A DNA stretch of 64,000 bases from Pseudoalteromonas piratica (GTDB lineage: Bacteria; Pseudomonadota; Gammaproteobacteria; Enterobacterales; Alteromonadaceae). Location of the stretch: NCBI RefSeq assembly GCF_000788395.1, contig NZ_CP009888.1:2562001-2626000 (forward strand), in the 5' to 3' direction. Both the position numbers and the translations under genes were made by a program. Shown here piece after piece: positions 56,010 through 64,000 of this stretch; within the stretch, counting starts at the first letter, position 1; each line of letters opens with the position of its first letter. The notes under the pieces are model-generated. The model searched no databases. It was not told the origin of the DNA and saw nothing but the letters and a program-made list of their open reading frames with translations.

Positions 56010-56935
56010 GAGGACCCTTATATAAGCACTGCAACATTCTAATGAAATGAACGCGTTGATACCATCTCAATTTATACTTTTGAAAGTCTTAGACACCCAT
56101 GTAAAAAAAAGGTGAACAAAATAAACATTAAATTCACACCTTTTACATCAAAACACCTCGAATTTGCTATTGATATTAAGTTAGTAACAGCTAACACGGC
56201 TGTTAAAGGCCACTTTTTACACAACAGATAGAACAATAATTATACTAAGGTTTAGTTTCGAACATTTCTTAACCAAAAAGAACTAAGTTACCTAAGTTAC
56301 TGATTAAAATATATAAAATATTTTTTCGATAAACTATTGCATTTCTCTTACAACCGATAAATAAAGGGCTCTAATATGTTCTCAAAGTTTCATAAACAGA
56401 GTTATCCACAGATTTAGTGGATAACTAAACACAGCCCTTTATTAATAAGCTGTTGTGATAATAAATAAGTAATAGTCACAGAGAGTTTTAACTTTAAACC
56501 ATAATGAATATTTAATTCTGGTACTTTTTCACTACCAAAGAAATGATGTATTAAATTAAGCTGTTCTATTAGTTCTTATTCAAATACAAAAGCAGTAATT
56601 TAGAAAGGTACTCTGTAAACTAAAACAATGAATGCTTATAAGGTTTTATCATTACAAACAGCCTTTGATAATCAACATGACTTATTTAACAGCAACATAT
56701 TGCTTCAGCTCTCCAAAATAAAGAAACGGTTTTCACTATAATATCAGTCAATAACAAGCCCAAAACGCTACCTATATAGAACGTTTTAGCATGCTTTTCA
56801 TTATTAGCACTCTAAAAATTGGAAAGTAAAAAAGTACAATTGGTTAAATAAGCCGCACAAAAAGTTAAAAAACTAGCAAGTTGAACAACAAATACGCATT
56901 CAAACCACTTTTTTAACTTTCTTAAATAATAGTTG
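56010..56935. other. Long AT-rich intergenic region with nested inverted repeats, no gene
   Basis: About 0.9 kb without a credible reading frame on either strand. It holds hairpin TAACAGC/GCTGTTA (56185-56205) and a nested inverted repeat at 56360-56443, and otherwise AT-rich sequence leading to the tRNA-Asn promoter. Confidence 0.5.
56360..56443. repeat. Nested inverted repeats with DnaA-box-like core
   Basis: Outer arms AATAAAGGGCT (56360-56370) and AGCCCTTTATT (56433-56443) match perfectly. Inside them GTTATCCAC (56401-56409) and GTGGATAAC (56417-56425) form a second perfect 9-bp pair around AGATTTA. The first inner arm extends to TTATCCACA, the DnaA-box consensus. Confidence 0.7.
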
Positions 56936-56964
56936 TTGACACTTCCCCATGCTGTCATTAATAT
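56936..56964 (+). promoter_or_regulatory. Sigma70 promoter of the tRNA-Asn array
   Basis: Perfect -35 TTGACA (56936-56941), 17-base spacer and -10 TAATAT (56959-56964). The following CGCCCCG discriminator is GC-rich, as in stringently controlled stable-RNA promoters. Confidence 0.8.
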
Positions 56965-56986
56965 TTCGCCCCGTTGAGAAGGCCAT

Positions 56987-57063
56987 TCCCCCTTAGCTCA
57001 GTTGGTTAGAGCGACGGACTGTTAATCCGCAGGTCCCCCGTTCGAGTCGGGGAGGGGGAGCCA
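56987..57063 (+). tRNA. tRNA-Asn(GTT), copy 1
   Basis: 77-nt cloverleaf with acceptor TCCCCCT/AGGGGGA, encoded CCA, and anticodon GTT in GACTGTTAATCC. Identical in sequence to the next three copies. Confidence 0.96.
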
Positions 57064-57083
57064 AATTCTTAACATGTAACGAT

Positions 57084-57160
57084 TCCCCCTTAGCTCAGTT
57101 GGTTAGAGCGACGGACTGTTAATCCGCAGGTCCCCCGTTCGAGTCGGGGAGGGGGAGCCA
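57084..57160 (+). tRNA. tRNA-Asn(GTT), copy 2
   Basis: Identical 77-nt copy, separated by a 20-nt spacer from copy 1. Confidence 0.96.
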
Positions 57161-57189
57161 ATCGTTAATCTACTTTTAAGTATGCTTGT

Positions 57190-57266
57190 TCCCCCTTAGC
57201 TCAGTTGGTTAGAGCGACGGACTGTTAATCCGCAGGTCCCCCGTTCGAGTCGGGGAGGGGGAGCCA
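57190..57266 (+). tRNA. tRNA-Asn(GTT), copy 3
   Basis: Identical 77-nt copy, separated by a 29-nt spacer from copy 2. Confidence 0.96.
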
Positions 57267-57287
57267 AAAGCACTACTCTATTGTTGT

Positions 57288-57364
57288 TCCCCCTTAGCTC
57301 AGTTGGTTAGAGCGACGGACTGTTAATCCGCAGGTCCCCCGTTCGAGTCGGGGAGGGGGAGCCA
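57288..57364 (+). tRNA. tRNA-Asn(GTT), copy 4
   Basis: Identical 77-nt copy, separated by a 21-nt spacer from copy 3. No strong terminator hairpin follows within the next 60 bases. Confidence 0.96.
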
Positions 57365-57555
57365 ACTTCTACCTATTACAACTTATCACCAATATTAGAC
57401 TTTTTTCATAATATAACTTACCATTTCATAAGCGATTTTTTGTATTAATGACAGTAAACTGGTTAGCCATAACTGTAACAATATGGTTATACCAAGCAGT
57501 CCCCTACTTCATTTAATACGATCTAACTTTTTTACATCGTGAGATAAGAAAAACC

Positions 57556-59487
57556 ATGGCAGGATTAACTCGCTTTATTACGATTCAAGTATTTTTTTGT
57601 GTACTAGCAACAGCACTAACAGGCTATATGCTTAATTCTGCGTTGCACCAGTACGCTAATTCACAGCAATTAAAAGTACAACGTGCGATTGACTTAGAAC
57701 TCACTCAATTGACGCCCGACCAAGATATCGAAGCGTTTGCTAAAAATATTAAATTGCAATACAGCCTTGATAAACTCATTATCAAAGACAAAGAAAATCA
57801 ATCCATTTTTAGCCATCAGGGTAACCAAGATTACCTCCCTATTCTCGCCAAAAAGCTGCAAGAGTTTCAGCCTTTTATTCGCTCACAGCATGGCGCTGGA
57901 AGTGATCTAGGGTTAAAAATTGAATTTACTTTGCGTTTAGAGCAAGCTGCTGAAATCATGCAAAACGCATTTCTCATTTTATTTTTGGTAATTTTAGTAA
58001 TGGCGCTAGTTCCATTCATTACCTTAAAACTCACCCTACTCCAAGCATCAAATAAGGTAGGTGATGCTATTTCCAATATGGTAGACAAATACATTGAGGC
58101 CGATAACAAAGACGGAAAACTAGATTCATCACTAGCAGATGGTACCGTCAGTAATATCTTTCCCAGCATTGTACGATTAAACACTTTTTTAAAACGTAAG
58201 CAAAAAGATATCGAAGCATCGGCACTTGATATTAAACGCGAAGCCTATAAAGATACTGTCACAGGCCTTGGTAACCGCAACCTATTTATTGAACACTACG
58301 AACATCAAGTGGAAAATGCCGAAAAGCCATGTTTTGGCACGCTCGCAGTTGTGCGTTGCACAGAGCTAAGCCTGATTAACCAAACTAGAGGCTATCAGCA
58401 AGGTGACGAGTACATTATTGATGTATCTGAGCTCATTGCTCAAGCGATTGGTACTTATTCTGGCAGTGCATGTTATCGTTTAAACAGTTCTGATTTCGCT
58501 ATCTTATTGATGAATGTGCCATTAAAAGAAGCTGAAAAGCTCGGTGAAGTGTTACAAAGTAAATTTACTGAATTTCAACAACATGTGGAACTTACCAGTG
58601 TCGCAAACACAGGTATTGTGTCATTTGAAACAGGTAAACCGCTGAGCCCATTACTGGCACAAGTAGACACAGCCCTTAGTATGGCGCAAAGCAAAACAAC
58701 GAATGGTTATCATATTCAAAAAGAAAGCGACCTTCTTGACAACGTGTCTGCTAGTTTCGGTAATCAAAACTGGCGTCAAGTAATTGATGATGTGCTAAAC
58801 AACAGCCGTATTCAGCTAATGATACAAACGATTATGCCAACCAGCAGAAGTGCTAAGGCCTATTCTGAAATTTTTGCGCGCTTTAAAACATCTGAAGATC
58901 ACATTCTACCGACGGCTTCGTTTCTTGCAATGAGTGAAAAGCTTAACCAGCATACTCATGTTGATAGATTGGTTATTGAAGAAGCAATTAATGCGATAAA
59001 AACACGTAACTTGAACGATCAGTTTTTTGGCTTAAACGTGTCTGCAAAAAGCGCCCATGACGAACAGTTTTCAATTTGGTTAGAGCGTCGTTTACTGAAA
59101 GACAATGCCATTGCTGCAAAATTAATCTTTGAAGTCAGTGAGTTTGGTCTTCAACAAAACGTCAAAGCGTCAAAACGCTTTATCGATATGGTACACCGTG
59201 TTGGAGCGCGTATTACCGTTGAACGCTTTGGTGTGGGCTTAACATCGTTTAAGTTCTTCCGTGATCTGAAACCTGACTTTATCAAAATGGACGCTACTTA
59301 TACCCGCGGTTTAGAAGAAGATAAGAACAACCAATACTTTATGCGATTAATGGTTGATTTGGCACACCGTATCGGCGTTACTGTGCTTGCTGAAGGTATT
59401 GAAAGCCAAGAAGAAAAACACATCATAGAACAATTATGCTTGGATGGTGCACAAGGTTATTACATTGAAAAACCGAAAGAGATTTAA
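57556..59487 (+). CDS. CsrD-like protein with degenerate GGDEF and EAL domains
   Basis: A 643-residue protein, close to E. coli CsrD (646). TM1 at residues 7-27, a periplasmic segment at 28-135, TM2 at 138-156, then GGDEF and EAL domains. Both active sites are lost: the GGDEF position reads LNSSDF (309-314), EAL reads EIF (438-440), and the metal-binding DDFG loop reads ERFG. It should therefore neither make nor break c-di-GMP. CsrD/MshH proteins of this layout direct RNase E decay of CsrB-type RNAs, and a csrB lies in the same window. Assignment rests on layout and degeneracy; LapD-type is an alternative. Confidence 0.78.
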   Translation: MAGLTRFITIQVFFCVLATALTGYMLNSALHQYANSQQLKVQRAIDLELTQLTPDQDIEAFAKNIKLQYSLDKLIIKDKENQSIFSHQGNQDYLPILAKKLQEFQPFIRSQHGAGSDLGLKIEFTLRLEQAAEIMQNAFLILFLVILVMALVPFITLKLTLLQASNKVGDAISNMVDKYIEADNKDGKLDSSLADGTVSNIFPSIVRLNTFLKRKQKDIEASALDIKREAYKDTVTGLGNRNLFIEHYEHQVENAEKPCFGTLAVVRCTELSLINQTRGYQQGDEYIIDVSELIAQAIGTYSGSACYRLNSSDFAILLMNVPLKEAEKLGEVLQSKFTEFQQHVELTSVANTGIVSFETGKPLSPLLAQVDTALSMAQSKTTNGYHIQKESDLLDNVSASFGNQNWRQVIDDVLNNSRIQLMIQTIMPTSRSAKAYSEIFARFKTSEDHILPTASFLAMSEKLNQHTHVDRLVIEEAINAIKTRNLNDQFFGLNVSAKSAHDEQFSIWLERRLLKDNAIAAKLIFEVSEFGLQQNVKASKRFIDMVHRVGARITVERFGVGLTSFKFFRDLKPDFIKMDATYTRGLEEDKNNQYFMRLMVDLAHRIGVTVLAEGIESQEEKHIIEQLCLDGAQGYYIEKPKEI

Positions 59488-59506
59488 ATTTGAGCAAAAT
59501 TTAGTT

Positions 59507-59537
59507 AAATAAGGGGCCAAATGCCCCTTATTTTTTT
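59507..59537 (+). terminator. Terminator after the CsrD-like gene
   Basis: AAATAAGGGG (59507-59516) and CCCCTTATTT (59524-59533) followed by a T run. Confidence 0.8.
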
Positions 59538-59645
59538 GCGTAAATTTAACTTTCTACTTTGAATGCGCTTTGTTTAACGGAATAAGTTGAGCTTTAATCC
59601 GAAAATTCGGATAATAACGCCAAATCTAGCGCGTATAAAATATCA

Positions 59646-60227
59646 ATGACCGAATATCTACTATTACTTGTTGCAACTGTATTAGTTAACAACTTTGTAC
59701 TTGTACAATTTTTAGGCTTATGCCCTTTTATGGGTGTGTCAGGCAAACTTGATACTGCCATTGGTATGTCCCTTGCCACAACATTTGTACTAACATTAGC
59801 CTCGGTCACCAGTTACCTAGTTAATCAATACATATTAGTACCACTCGAATTAACCTTTTTACGCACGATGAGCTTTATTCTAGTAATTGCTGTTGTTGTG
59901 CAATTCACCGAAATGGTGGTGAGGAAAACCAGCCCTACACTGTATCGCCTACTCGGTATCTTCTTACCATTAATCACAACTAACTGTGCTGTGTTAGGTG
60001 TTGCATTGCTTAATACGCGTGAACAACACTCATTTTTACAATCTGCTATTTACGGTTTTGGCGCTGCTGTTGGCTTTTCACTAGTATTAATTTTATTTGC
60101 TGCAATGCGTGAGCGGTTGGCTGCAGCAGATGTCCCCACCCCCTTTAAAGGTGCATCCATTGCAATGATCACTGCGGGCTTAATGTCGCTTGCATTTCTT
60201 GGCTTCACCGGATTGGTTAAACTGTAA
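59646..60227 (+). CDS. rsxA: Electron transport complex subunit RsxA (RnfA)
   Basis: A 193-residue inner-membrane protein with six TMs and the family start [31 protein letters not shown]. It is a core subunit of the Rnf/Rsx complex, which moves electrons between NADH and ferredoxin-type acceptors and keeps SoxR reduced in E. coli. The Cys of GLCPF and of TTNCAVLGV are the conserved metal-ligand candidates. Its stop is directly followed by the rsxB start. Confidence 0.95.
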   Translation: MTEYLLLLVATVLVNNFVLVQFLGLCPFMGVSGKLDTAIGMSLATTFVLTLASVTSYLVNQYILVPLELTFLRTMSFILVIAVVVQFTEMVVRKTSPTLYRLLGIFLPLITTNCAVLGVALLNTREQHSFLQSAIYGFGAAVGFSLVLILFAAMRERLAAADVPTPFKGASIAMITAGLMSLAFLGFTGLVKL

Positions 60228-60782
60228 ATGACTTTATTCTACGCCCTAATTGCTCTTGGCAGCCTTGCTCTGTTCTTTGGTGCAGTGCTTGGTTTTGCTG
60301 CCATTCGTTATAAAATTGAAGGTAACCCAATCGTTGATCAAATTGACGAGATTCTGCCTCAAACACAATGTGGTCAATGTGGTTACCCTGGTTGTCGTCC
60401 CTATGCAGAAGCCATTGCTAATGGCGATGAAGTGAATAAATGCCCGCCAGGTGGTGAGGCGACTGTACAAAAACTTGCTGATTTAATGGGTGTTGAAGCA
60501 AAACCACTTGCCGGTGGTGAAGAAAAAGAACCAATTAAAACAGTTGCCTACATACGTGAAGATGAATGTATTGGTTGTACTAAGTGTATTCAAGCGTGTC
60601 CTGTTGACGCCATTGTCGGTGCAACGCGCCAAATGCACACAGTATTAATTGATGAATGTACGGGTTGTGACTTGTGTGTTGAACCTTGCCCTGTTGATTG
60701 CATCGACATGGTCCCCCTTAAAACAACAAGTAAAAACTGGAAATGGGACTTGCAAGCCATTCCTGTTACAAATATCGATTAG
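60228..60782 (+). CDS. rsxB: Electron transport complex subunit RsxB (RnfB)
   Basis: A 184-residue iron-sulfur protein with one N-terminal TM, the Fe-S cluster [16 protein letters not shown]...NKCPPGG near residue 45-75, and two 4Fe-4S ferredoxin motifs, [12 protein letters not shown] and [12 protein letters not shown]. It is the ferredoxin-like entry subunit of the Rsx complex. It abuts rsxA directly. Confidence 0.95.
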   Translation: MTLFYALIALGSLALFFGAVLGFAAIRYKIEGNPIVDQIDEILPQTQCGQCGYPGCRPYAEAIANGDEVNKCPPGGEATVQKLADLMGVEAKPLAGGEEKEPIKTVAYIREDECIGCTKCIQACPVDAIVGATRQMHTVLIDECTGCDLCVEPCPVDCIDMVPLKTTSKNWKWDLQAIPVTNID

Positions 60783-60791
60783 AGGTTGTTT

Positions 60792-63314
60792 GTGGAATCT
60801 ATTTTAGAACAAATTGAACGTGGTAAGCTTTGGTCTATTCCTGGTGGGGTTCACCCAACACCAAATAAAGCGAGTTCAACACAACAACCAATTAAACGTT
60901 TACCGCTGCCTGAGAGCTTAACAATACCAATCAAACAGCACATTGGTGATAATGGAAAGTTACTTGTTAAGGTTGGTGACTTTGTGCTTAAAGGACAAGC
61001 ATTAACTGAAGCTGCAGGTCACTGGAGCGTGCCGGTACATGCTCCAACTTCGGGTACCATTGCAGAAATAGCAATGAAACCGTCCACCCATCCAAGCGCA
61101 CTTCCTGAGCCAAGTATCGTTTTAACGCCAGATGGCGAAGACACATGGTGTGAGCTTGCCCCATGGCCTGATTTCTACGCCAAATCAGATCAAGAAATTA
61201 TCGACCGTATTCAAAATGCGGGGATCAGTGGTATGGGTGGAGCTGGCTTTCCAGCTTACATAAAGGCGCAACCAAAAAACGAAATTGAGTTTTTAATTAT
61301 CAATGGCGTTGAATGTGAACCTTACATCAGTGCAGATGACATGCTGATGCGTGAACATGCCAATGAGTTGATTAAAGGCATCGAGGTACTTCGTAAGCTT
61401 TACCAGCCAACAAAAATCTTAATTGGCATTGAAGACGATAAACCTGAAGCGATTGAGGCACTTACTAAAGCATGTGAAAACGATCACTACACGCAAGTGT
61501 GCGCAGTACCAACTAAGTACCCATCTGGTGGCGAAAAGCAGCTTATCCAAATATTAACGTCAAAACATGTTCCTCAAGGCGGTATTCCTGCTGATATCGG
61601 TATGGTTGTGCATAATGTAGGCACCATCTTCGCCATTTATCAGGCTATTTTCCATGGTAAACCACTCATTGAACGTGTTGTTACAGTAACCGGTGATACC
61701 ATTACAACCCCATGTAATGTTTGGGGTTTACTTGGTACGCCAATTAAATTTCTACTTGAGCAAAACGGTTTTCAGCCCCAGCAATGGCAGCGTGTCATTA
61801 TGGGTGGCCCAATGATGGGCTTTACCTTACCGAGTGTACGTTTACCAATAATTAAAACCAGTAACTGCGTACTCGCGCCAAGTGCTAAAGAAATGCCAAT
61901 GCCAGGAGAAGAAAAAGCCTGTATTCGCTGTAGTGCCTGTGCCGACGCGTGCCCTGCAAGTTTATTACCGCAGCAATTGCAATGGTTTGCAAAAAGTAAA
62001 GAACACGACAAACTCGAAGAACATAACCTTTTTGATTGCATAGAATGTGGTGCTTGCGCGTATGTCTGCCCGAGCGAAATTCCGCTAGTGCAATATTATC
62101 GAGTTGCCAAAGCTGAAATCCGCCAAGAGCGCGAAGACAAAGTTAAAGCCGAACGCGCAAAAGAGCGCTTTGAAGCCCGTAATGAACGCTTAAAACGGGA
62201 ACAAGAAGAGCGCCAAAATCGACATAAGCGTGCCGCGAAACGCACAACCGACGAAGCAAAATCAAAAGTTGAAGAGGCAACTAAACGCGTTGCATCTAAT
62301 GATAAAAGTGCAGCAGTTGCCGCAGCCCTCGCCCGTGCTAAAGCTAAACGTAATGAAAGTGGTGAACCTGATAATTCCGAAATGGCGAAATTGCGCGCAG
62401 AACGCAAAGCTCAGGCCCGCGCTTACAAAGAAGAAAAGCCAATAGCCTCTAGTCGCGGAGATAAAAAGGATGCTGTAGCAGCTGCGATAGCTCGTGCTAA
62501 AGCGAAAAAAGCAGAACAAGCTGAAACGGCAAATGATGTAACAACTGATCCGCGTAAAGCGGCTGTTGCTGCTGCCATTGCCCGCGCTAAAGCAAAGAAA
62601 ACCGGTAACGATGCTGAATCGCAAAATGCGGACACGCAAGCAGTCGACCCAGCAGCACCAAGCAAAGACGACCCGCGTAAAGCCGCTGTTGCCGCAGCCA
62701 TTGCCCGTGCTAAAGCGAAAAAGGCAGCCAAAGAAGCTGAACCGCAAAACGACGATACACAAGCAATCGACCCAGCAGCGCCAAGCGAAGACGATCCGCG
62801 TAAAGCCGCTGTTGCCGCAGCCATTGCCCGTGCTAAAGCGAAAAAAGTAGCCAAAGAAGCTGAATCGCAAAGCGACGATACACAAGCCGTCGAACCGGCA
62901 GCGCCAAGCGAAGACGACCCGCGTAAAGCCGCTGTTGCCGCAGCCATTGCGCGTGCTAAAGCGAAAAAGGCTGCCAAAGAAGCCGAATCGCAAAACGACG
63001 ATACACAAGCCGTCGAACCGGCAGCGCCAAGCGAAGATGACCCGCGTAAAGCCGCTGTTGCCGCAGCCATTGCGCGTGCTAAAGCGAAAAAGGCAGCCAA
63101 AGAAGCCGAATCGCAAACTCTTAATACTCAGGAAGACGAGTCATCAGTTCATAAGATCAATGGGGACATTGAAGGCCAAACAGAGCCTAAAGATGCGATT
63201 AACAACGATTCCCCTGCACCGCTTGAAGCAGAAGCGCGAAAAAAAGCCGCAATTGCAGCTGCGATAGCCAAGGCTAAAGCGAAGAAAGCAAAACAAGATA
63301 AAGGATCAGAATAA
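60792..63314 (+). CDS. rsxC: Electron transport complex subunit RsxC (RnfC) with long alanine/lysine repeat tail
   Basis: An 840-residue protein from GTG 60792, which has a GAGG Shine-Dalgarno; a TTG at 60786 is less likely. Residues to about 440 form the RnfC core with NADH/FMN-binding Rossmann part (GMGGAGFPAYIKA) and two 4Fe-4S motifs, CIRCSACADACP and CIECGACAYVCP. The rest is a charged, helical tail. From residue about 586 it holds five copies of a 41-residue unit starting DPRKAAVAAAIARAKAKK, with partial copies on both sides. E. coli RsxC is 740 residues. Tail length varies widely in the family. Confidence 0.95.
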   Translation: MESILEQIERGKLWSIPGGVHPTPNKASSTQQPIKRLPLPESLTIPIKQHIGDNGKLLVKVGDFVLKGQALTEAAGHWSVPVHAPTSGTIAEIAMKPSTHPSALPEPSIVLTPDGEDTWCELAPWPDFYAKSDQEIIDRIQNAGISGMGGAGFPAYIKAQPKNEIEFLIINGVECEPYISADDMLMREHANELIKGIEVLRKLYQPTKILIGIEDDKPEAIEALTKACENDHYTQVCAVPTKYPSGGEKQLIQILTSKHVPQGGIPADIGMVVHNVGTIFAIYQAIFHGKPLIERVVTVTGDTITTPCNVWGLLGTPIKFLLEQNGFQPQQWQRVIMGGPMMGFTLPSVRLPIIKTSNCVLAPSAKEMPMPGEEKACIRCSACADACPASLLPQQLQWFAKSKEHDKLEEHNLFDCIECGACAYVCPSEIPLVQYYRVAKAEIRQEREDKVKAERAKERFEARNERLKREQEERQNRHKRAAKRTTDEAKSKVEEATKRVASNDKSAAVAAALARAKAKRNESGEPDNSEMAKLRAERKAQARAYKEEKPIASSRGDKKDAVAAAIARAKAKKAEQAETANDVTTDPRKAAVAAAIARAKAKKTGNDAESQNADTQAVDPAAPSKDDPRKAAVAAAIARAKAKKAAKEAEPQNDDTQAIDPAAPSEDDPRKAAVAAAIARAKAKKVAKEAESQSDDTQAVEPAAPSEDDPRKAAVAAAIARAKAKKAAKEAESQNDDTQAVEPAAPSEDDPRKAAVAAAIARAKAKKAAKEAESQTLNTQEDESSVHKINGDIEGQTEPKDAINNDSPAPLEAEARKKAAIAAAIAKAKAKKAKQDKGSE
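62547..63110 (+). repeat. 123-bp tandem repeat inside rsxC
   Basis: Units start at 62547, 62670, 62793, 62916 and 63039, exactly 123 bp (41 codons) apart, and encode DPRKAAVAAAIARAKAKK plus a variable EAESQxDDTQAVxPAAPSxD half. The repeat keeps frame, so length changes by recombination would not disrupt the protein. Confidence 0.9.
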
Positions 63315-63315
63315 C

Positions 63316-64000
63316 GTGCAATTATCCTTAACCAGTTCACCACATCACCATAGTCATAAATCACTCAGTGCGATTATGCTCAAGGTGTGTCTTGCTGCAA
63401 GTCTTGGCATTGTATGCCAAGTTTATTTTTTTGGTTTTGGTGTACTTATTCAGTTGCTGCTTGCTATTGCATCAGCAGTCGCGGCTGAAGCATTCGTACT
63501 CAAGCTGAGAAAACGCAATATAAAATCAGCACTTTCTGATTACAGCGCGGTGTTAACCGCCCTTTTACTCGCAATTAGTATTCCACCGCTAGCACCTTGG
63601 TGGGTGATTGTTATTGGTACCGCATTTGCCATTATTTTCGTAAAGCAACTCTACGGTGGCTTGGGTTTTAATTTATTTAATCCGGCAATGGCTGGTTATG
63701 TGCTGTTGCTTATTTCTTTTCCAGTACAAATGACAACCTGGTCACCTCCCTTGGAGCTTGCTCTTAATCAGCATTCATTATTGGATGAGATTAGCGTTAT
63801 TTTTACAGGTATTACGCAAAGTGGTTTCACTACGGAACAACTAAGACTTGGCGTAGACGGTGTATCAATGGCAACACCTCTCGACAGCCTTAAAACGGGT
63901 TTAAGTAAGGGTTTGACCACATCTGAAAGCTTACAGAACCCTATATTTGGTGAGTTTGCAGGTATTGGCTGGCAATGGGTGAATGTTGCTTACTTACTAG
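63316..64000 (+). CDS. rsxD: Electron transport complex subunit RsxD (RnfD), N-terminal part
   Basis: The frame starts at GTG 63316, two bases after the rsxC stop, with AAGGA upstream, and runs off the right edge (228 residues seen). It starts MQLSLTSSPHHHSHKSLSAI and has at least four TMs; YGGLGFNLFNPAMAGY is a family hallmark, and VSMATPLDSL is the region where RnfD carries covalent FMN on Thr. It is the membrane flavoprotein of the Rsx complex. Confidence 0.92.
   Translation, partial: MQLSLTSSPHHHSHKSLSAIMLKVCLAASLGIVCQVYFFGFGVLIQLLLAIASAVAAEAFVLKLRKRNIKSALSDYSAVLTALLLAISIPPLAPWWVIVIGTAFAIIFVKQLYGGLGFNLFNPAMAGYVLLLISFPVQMTTWSPPLELALNQHSLLDEISVIFTGITQSGFTTEQLRLGVDGVSMATPLDSLKTGLSKGLTTSESLQNPIFGEFAGIGWQWVNVAYLL

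Noticed and set aside
56628..56741. 37-codon ORF in the gene-free region before the tRNA-Asn array
   Set aside because: No ribosome site at useful spacing, AT-rich composition like the surrounding spacer.
56987..57364. CRISPR-like pattern of four repeats with short spacers
   Set aside because: The repeats are complete 77-nt tRNA-Asn genes with CCA, and no cas genes are present.
62262..63116. Long antisense ORFs (225 and 284 codons) opposite rsxC
   Set aside because: They arise from the 123-bp repeat and its biased codons; their products are low-complexity mirrors of the repeat and lack start signals.

Overview
The window is chromosomal DNA of a marine gammaproteobacterium, most likely in the Alteromonadales and close to Pseudoalteromonas. 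This is inferred from gene content and synteny: a Pla-1/cef (VolA-type) surface lipase, DUF3549/DUF3301 genes, the BepA/ArsC-like/WrbA-like/DUF2069 run, the queF-syd-csrB-yqcC-truC-yqcA block, and low G+C with AT-rich spacers. No integrase, transposase, phage gene or CRISPR array is visible. It reads as a core chromosome segment with a few lineage-specific insertions.

Layout. 1-5.1 kb: the start of an AI-2E family permease, a TIGR01777 epimerase, and the conserved ybbP-ybbA | tesA divergon. 5.2-18.1 kb: tRNA-Pro(GGG), topA, sohB and yciK (neighbours in E. coli), here separated by a giant Ig-like lipoprotein, a dicarboxylate/acidic amino acid symporter and the VolA-type lipase. 18.1-23.1 kb: perM with a TusA-like gene, an unrecognised gene, bepA, an ArsC-like gene, a WrbA-like flavodoxin and DUF2069. 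23.1-30.1 kb: yqcA-truC-yqcC, DUF3549-DUF3301, a CsrB-type regulatory RNA with its own promoter and GacA/UvrY box, a GNAT gene, a small coiled-coil gene plus DUF2310, then syd and queF. 30.1-36.4 kb: a periplasmic cyclophilin and the tamB-tamA pair. 36.5-38.9 kb: an RraB-like protein, a PAS-GGDEF cyclase and a receiver-CheC protein. 39-46.4 kb: tpx, adk, cstA, htpG with a sigma32-type promoter, a duplicated-domain membrane-anchored protein, and recR. 46.5-51.7 kb: an accessory envelope-regulation segment (PadR regulator, prefix-domain/MotA-like membrane protein, small periplasmic protein, histidine kinase, NtrC-type activator, PspB-like peptide). 51.7-56 kb: methyltransferase, uvrB, MATE exporter. 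56-57.4 kb: a gene-free stretch with nested inverted repeats, then four identical tRNA-Asn genes. 57.5-64 kb: an inactive-looking GGDEF-EAL protein of CsrD type, then rsxA-rsxB-rsxC-rsxD, the last cut by the window edge.

Two regulatory themes stand out. First, several parts relate to Csr-type post-transcriptional control: csrB with 28 GGA motifs, a GacA box upstream, and a CsrD-like protein with degenerate GGDEF and EAL motifs; an RraB-like protein of the RNase E inhibitor family is also present. Second, the 47.7-51.3 kb segment looks like a self-contained sigma54 divergon. A small periplasmic protein and a kinase/NtrC-type operon diverge from a 324-bp region that holds two sigma54-like promoters facing outward and two related 16-bp sites exactly 21 bp apart between them. 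The layout recalls the cpxP/cpxRA divergon but uses sigma54 machinery. It is the best candidate here for an undescribed system.
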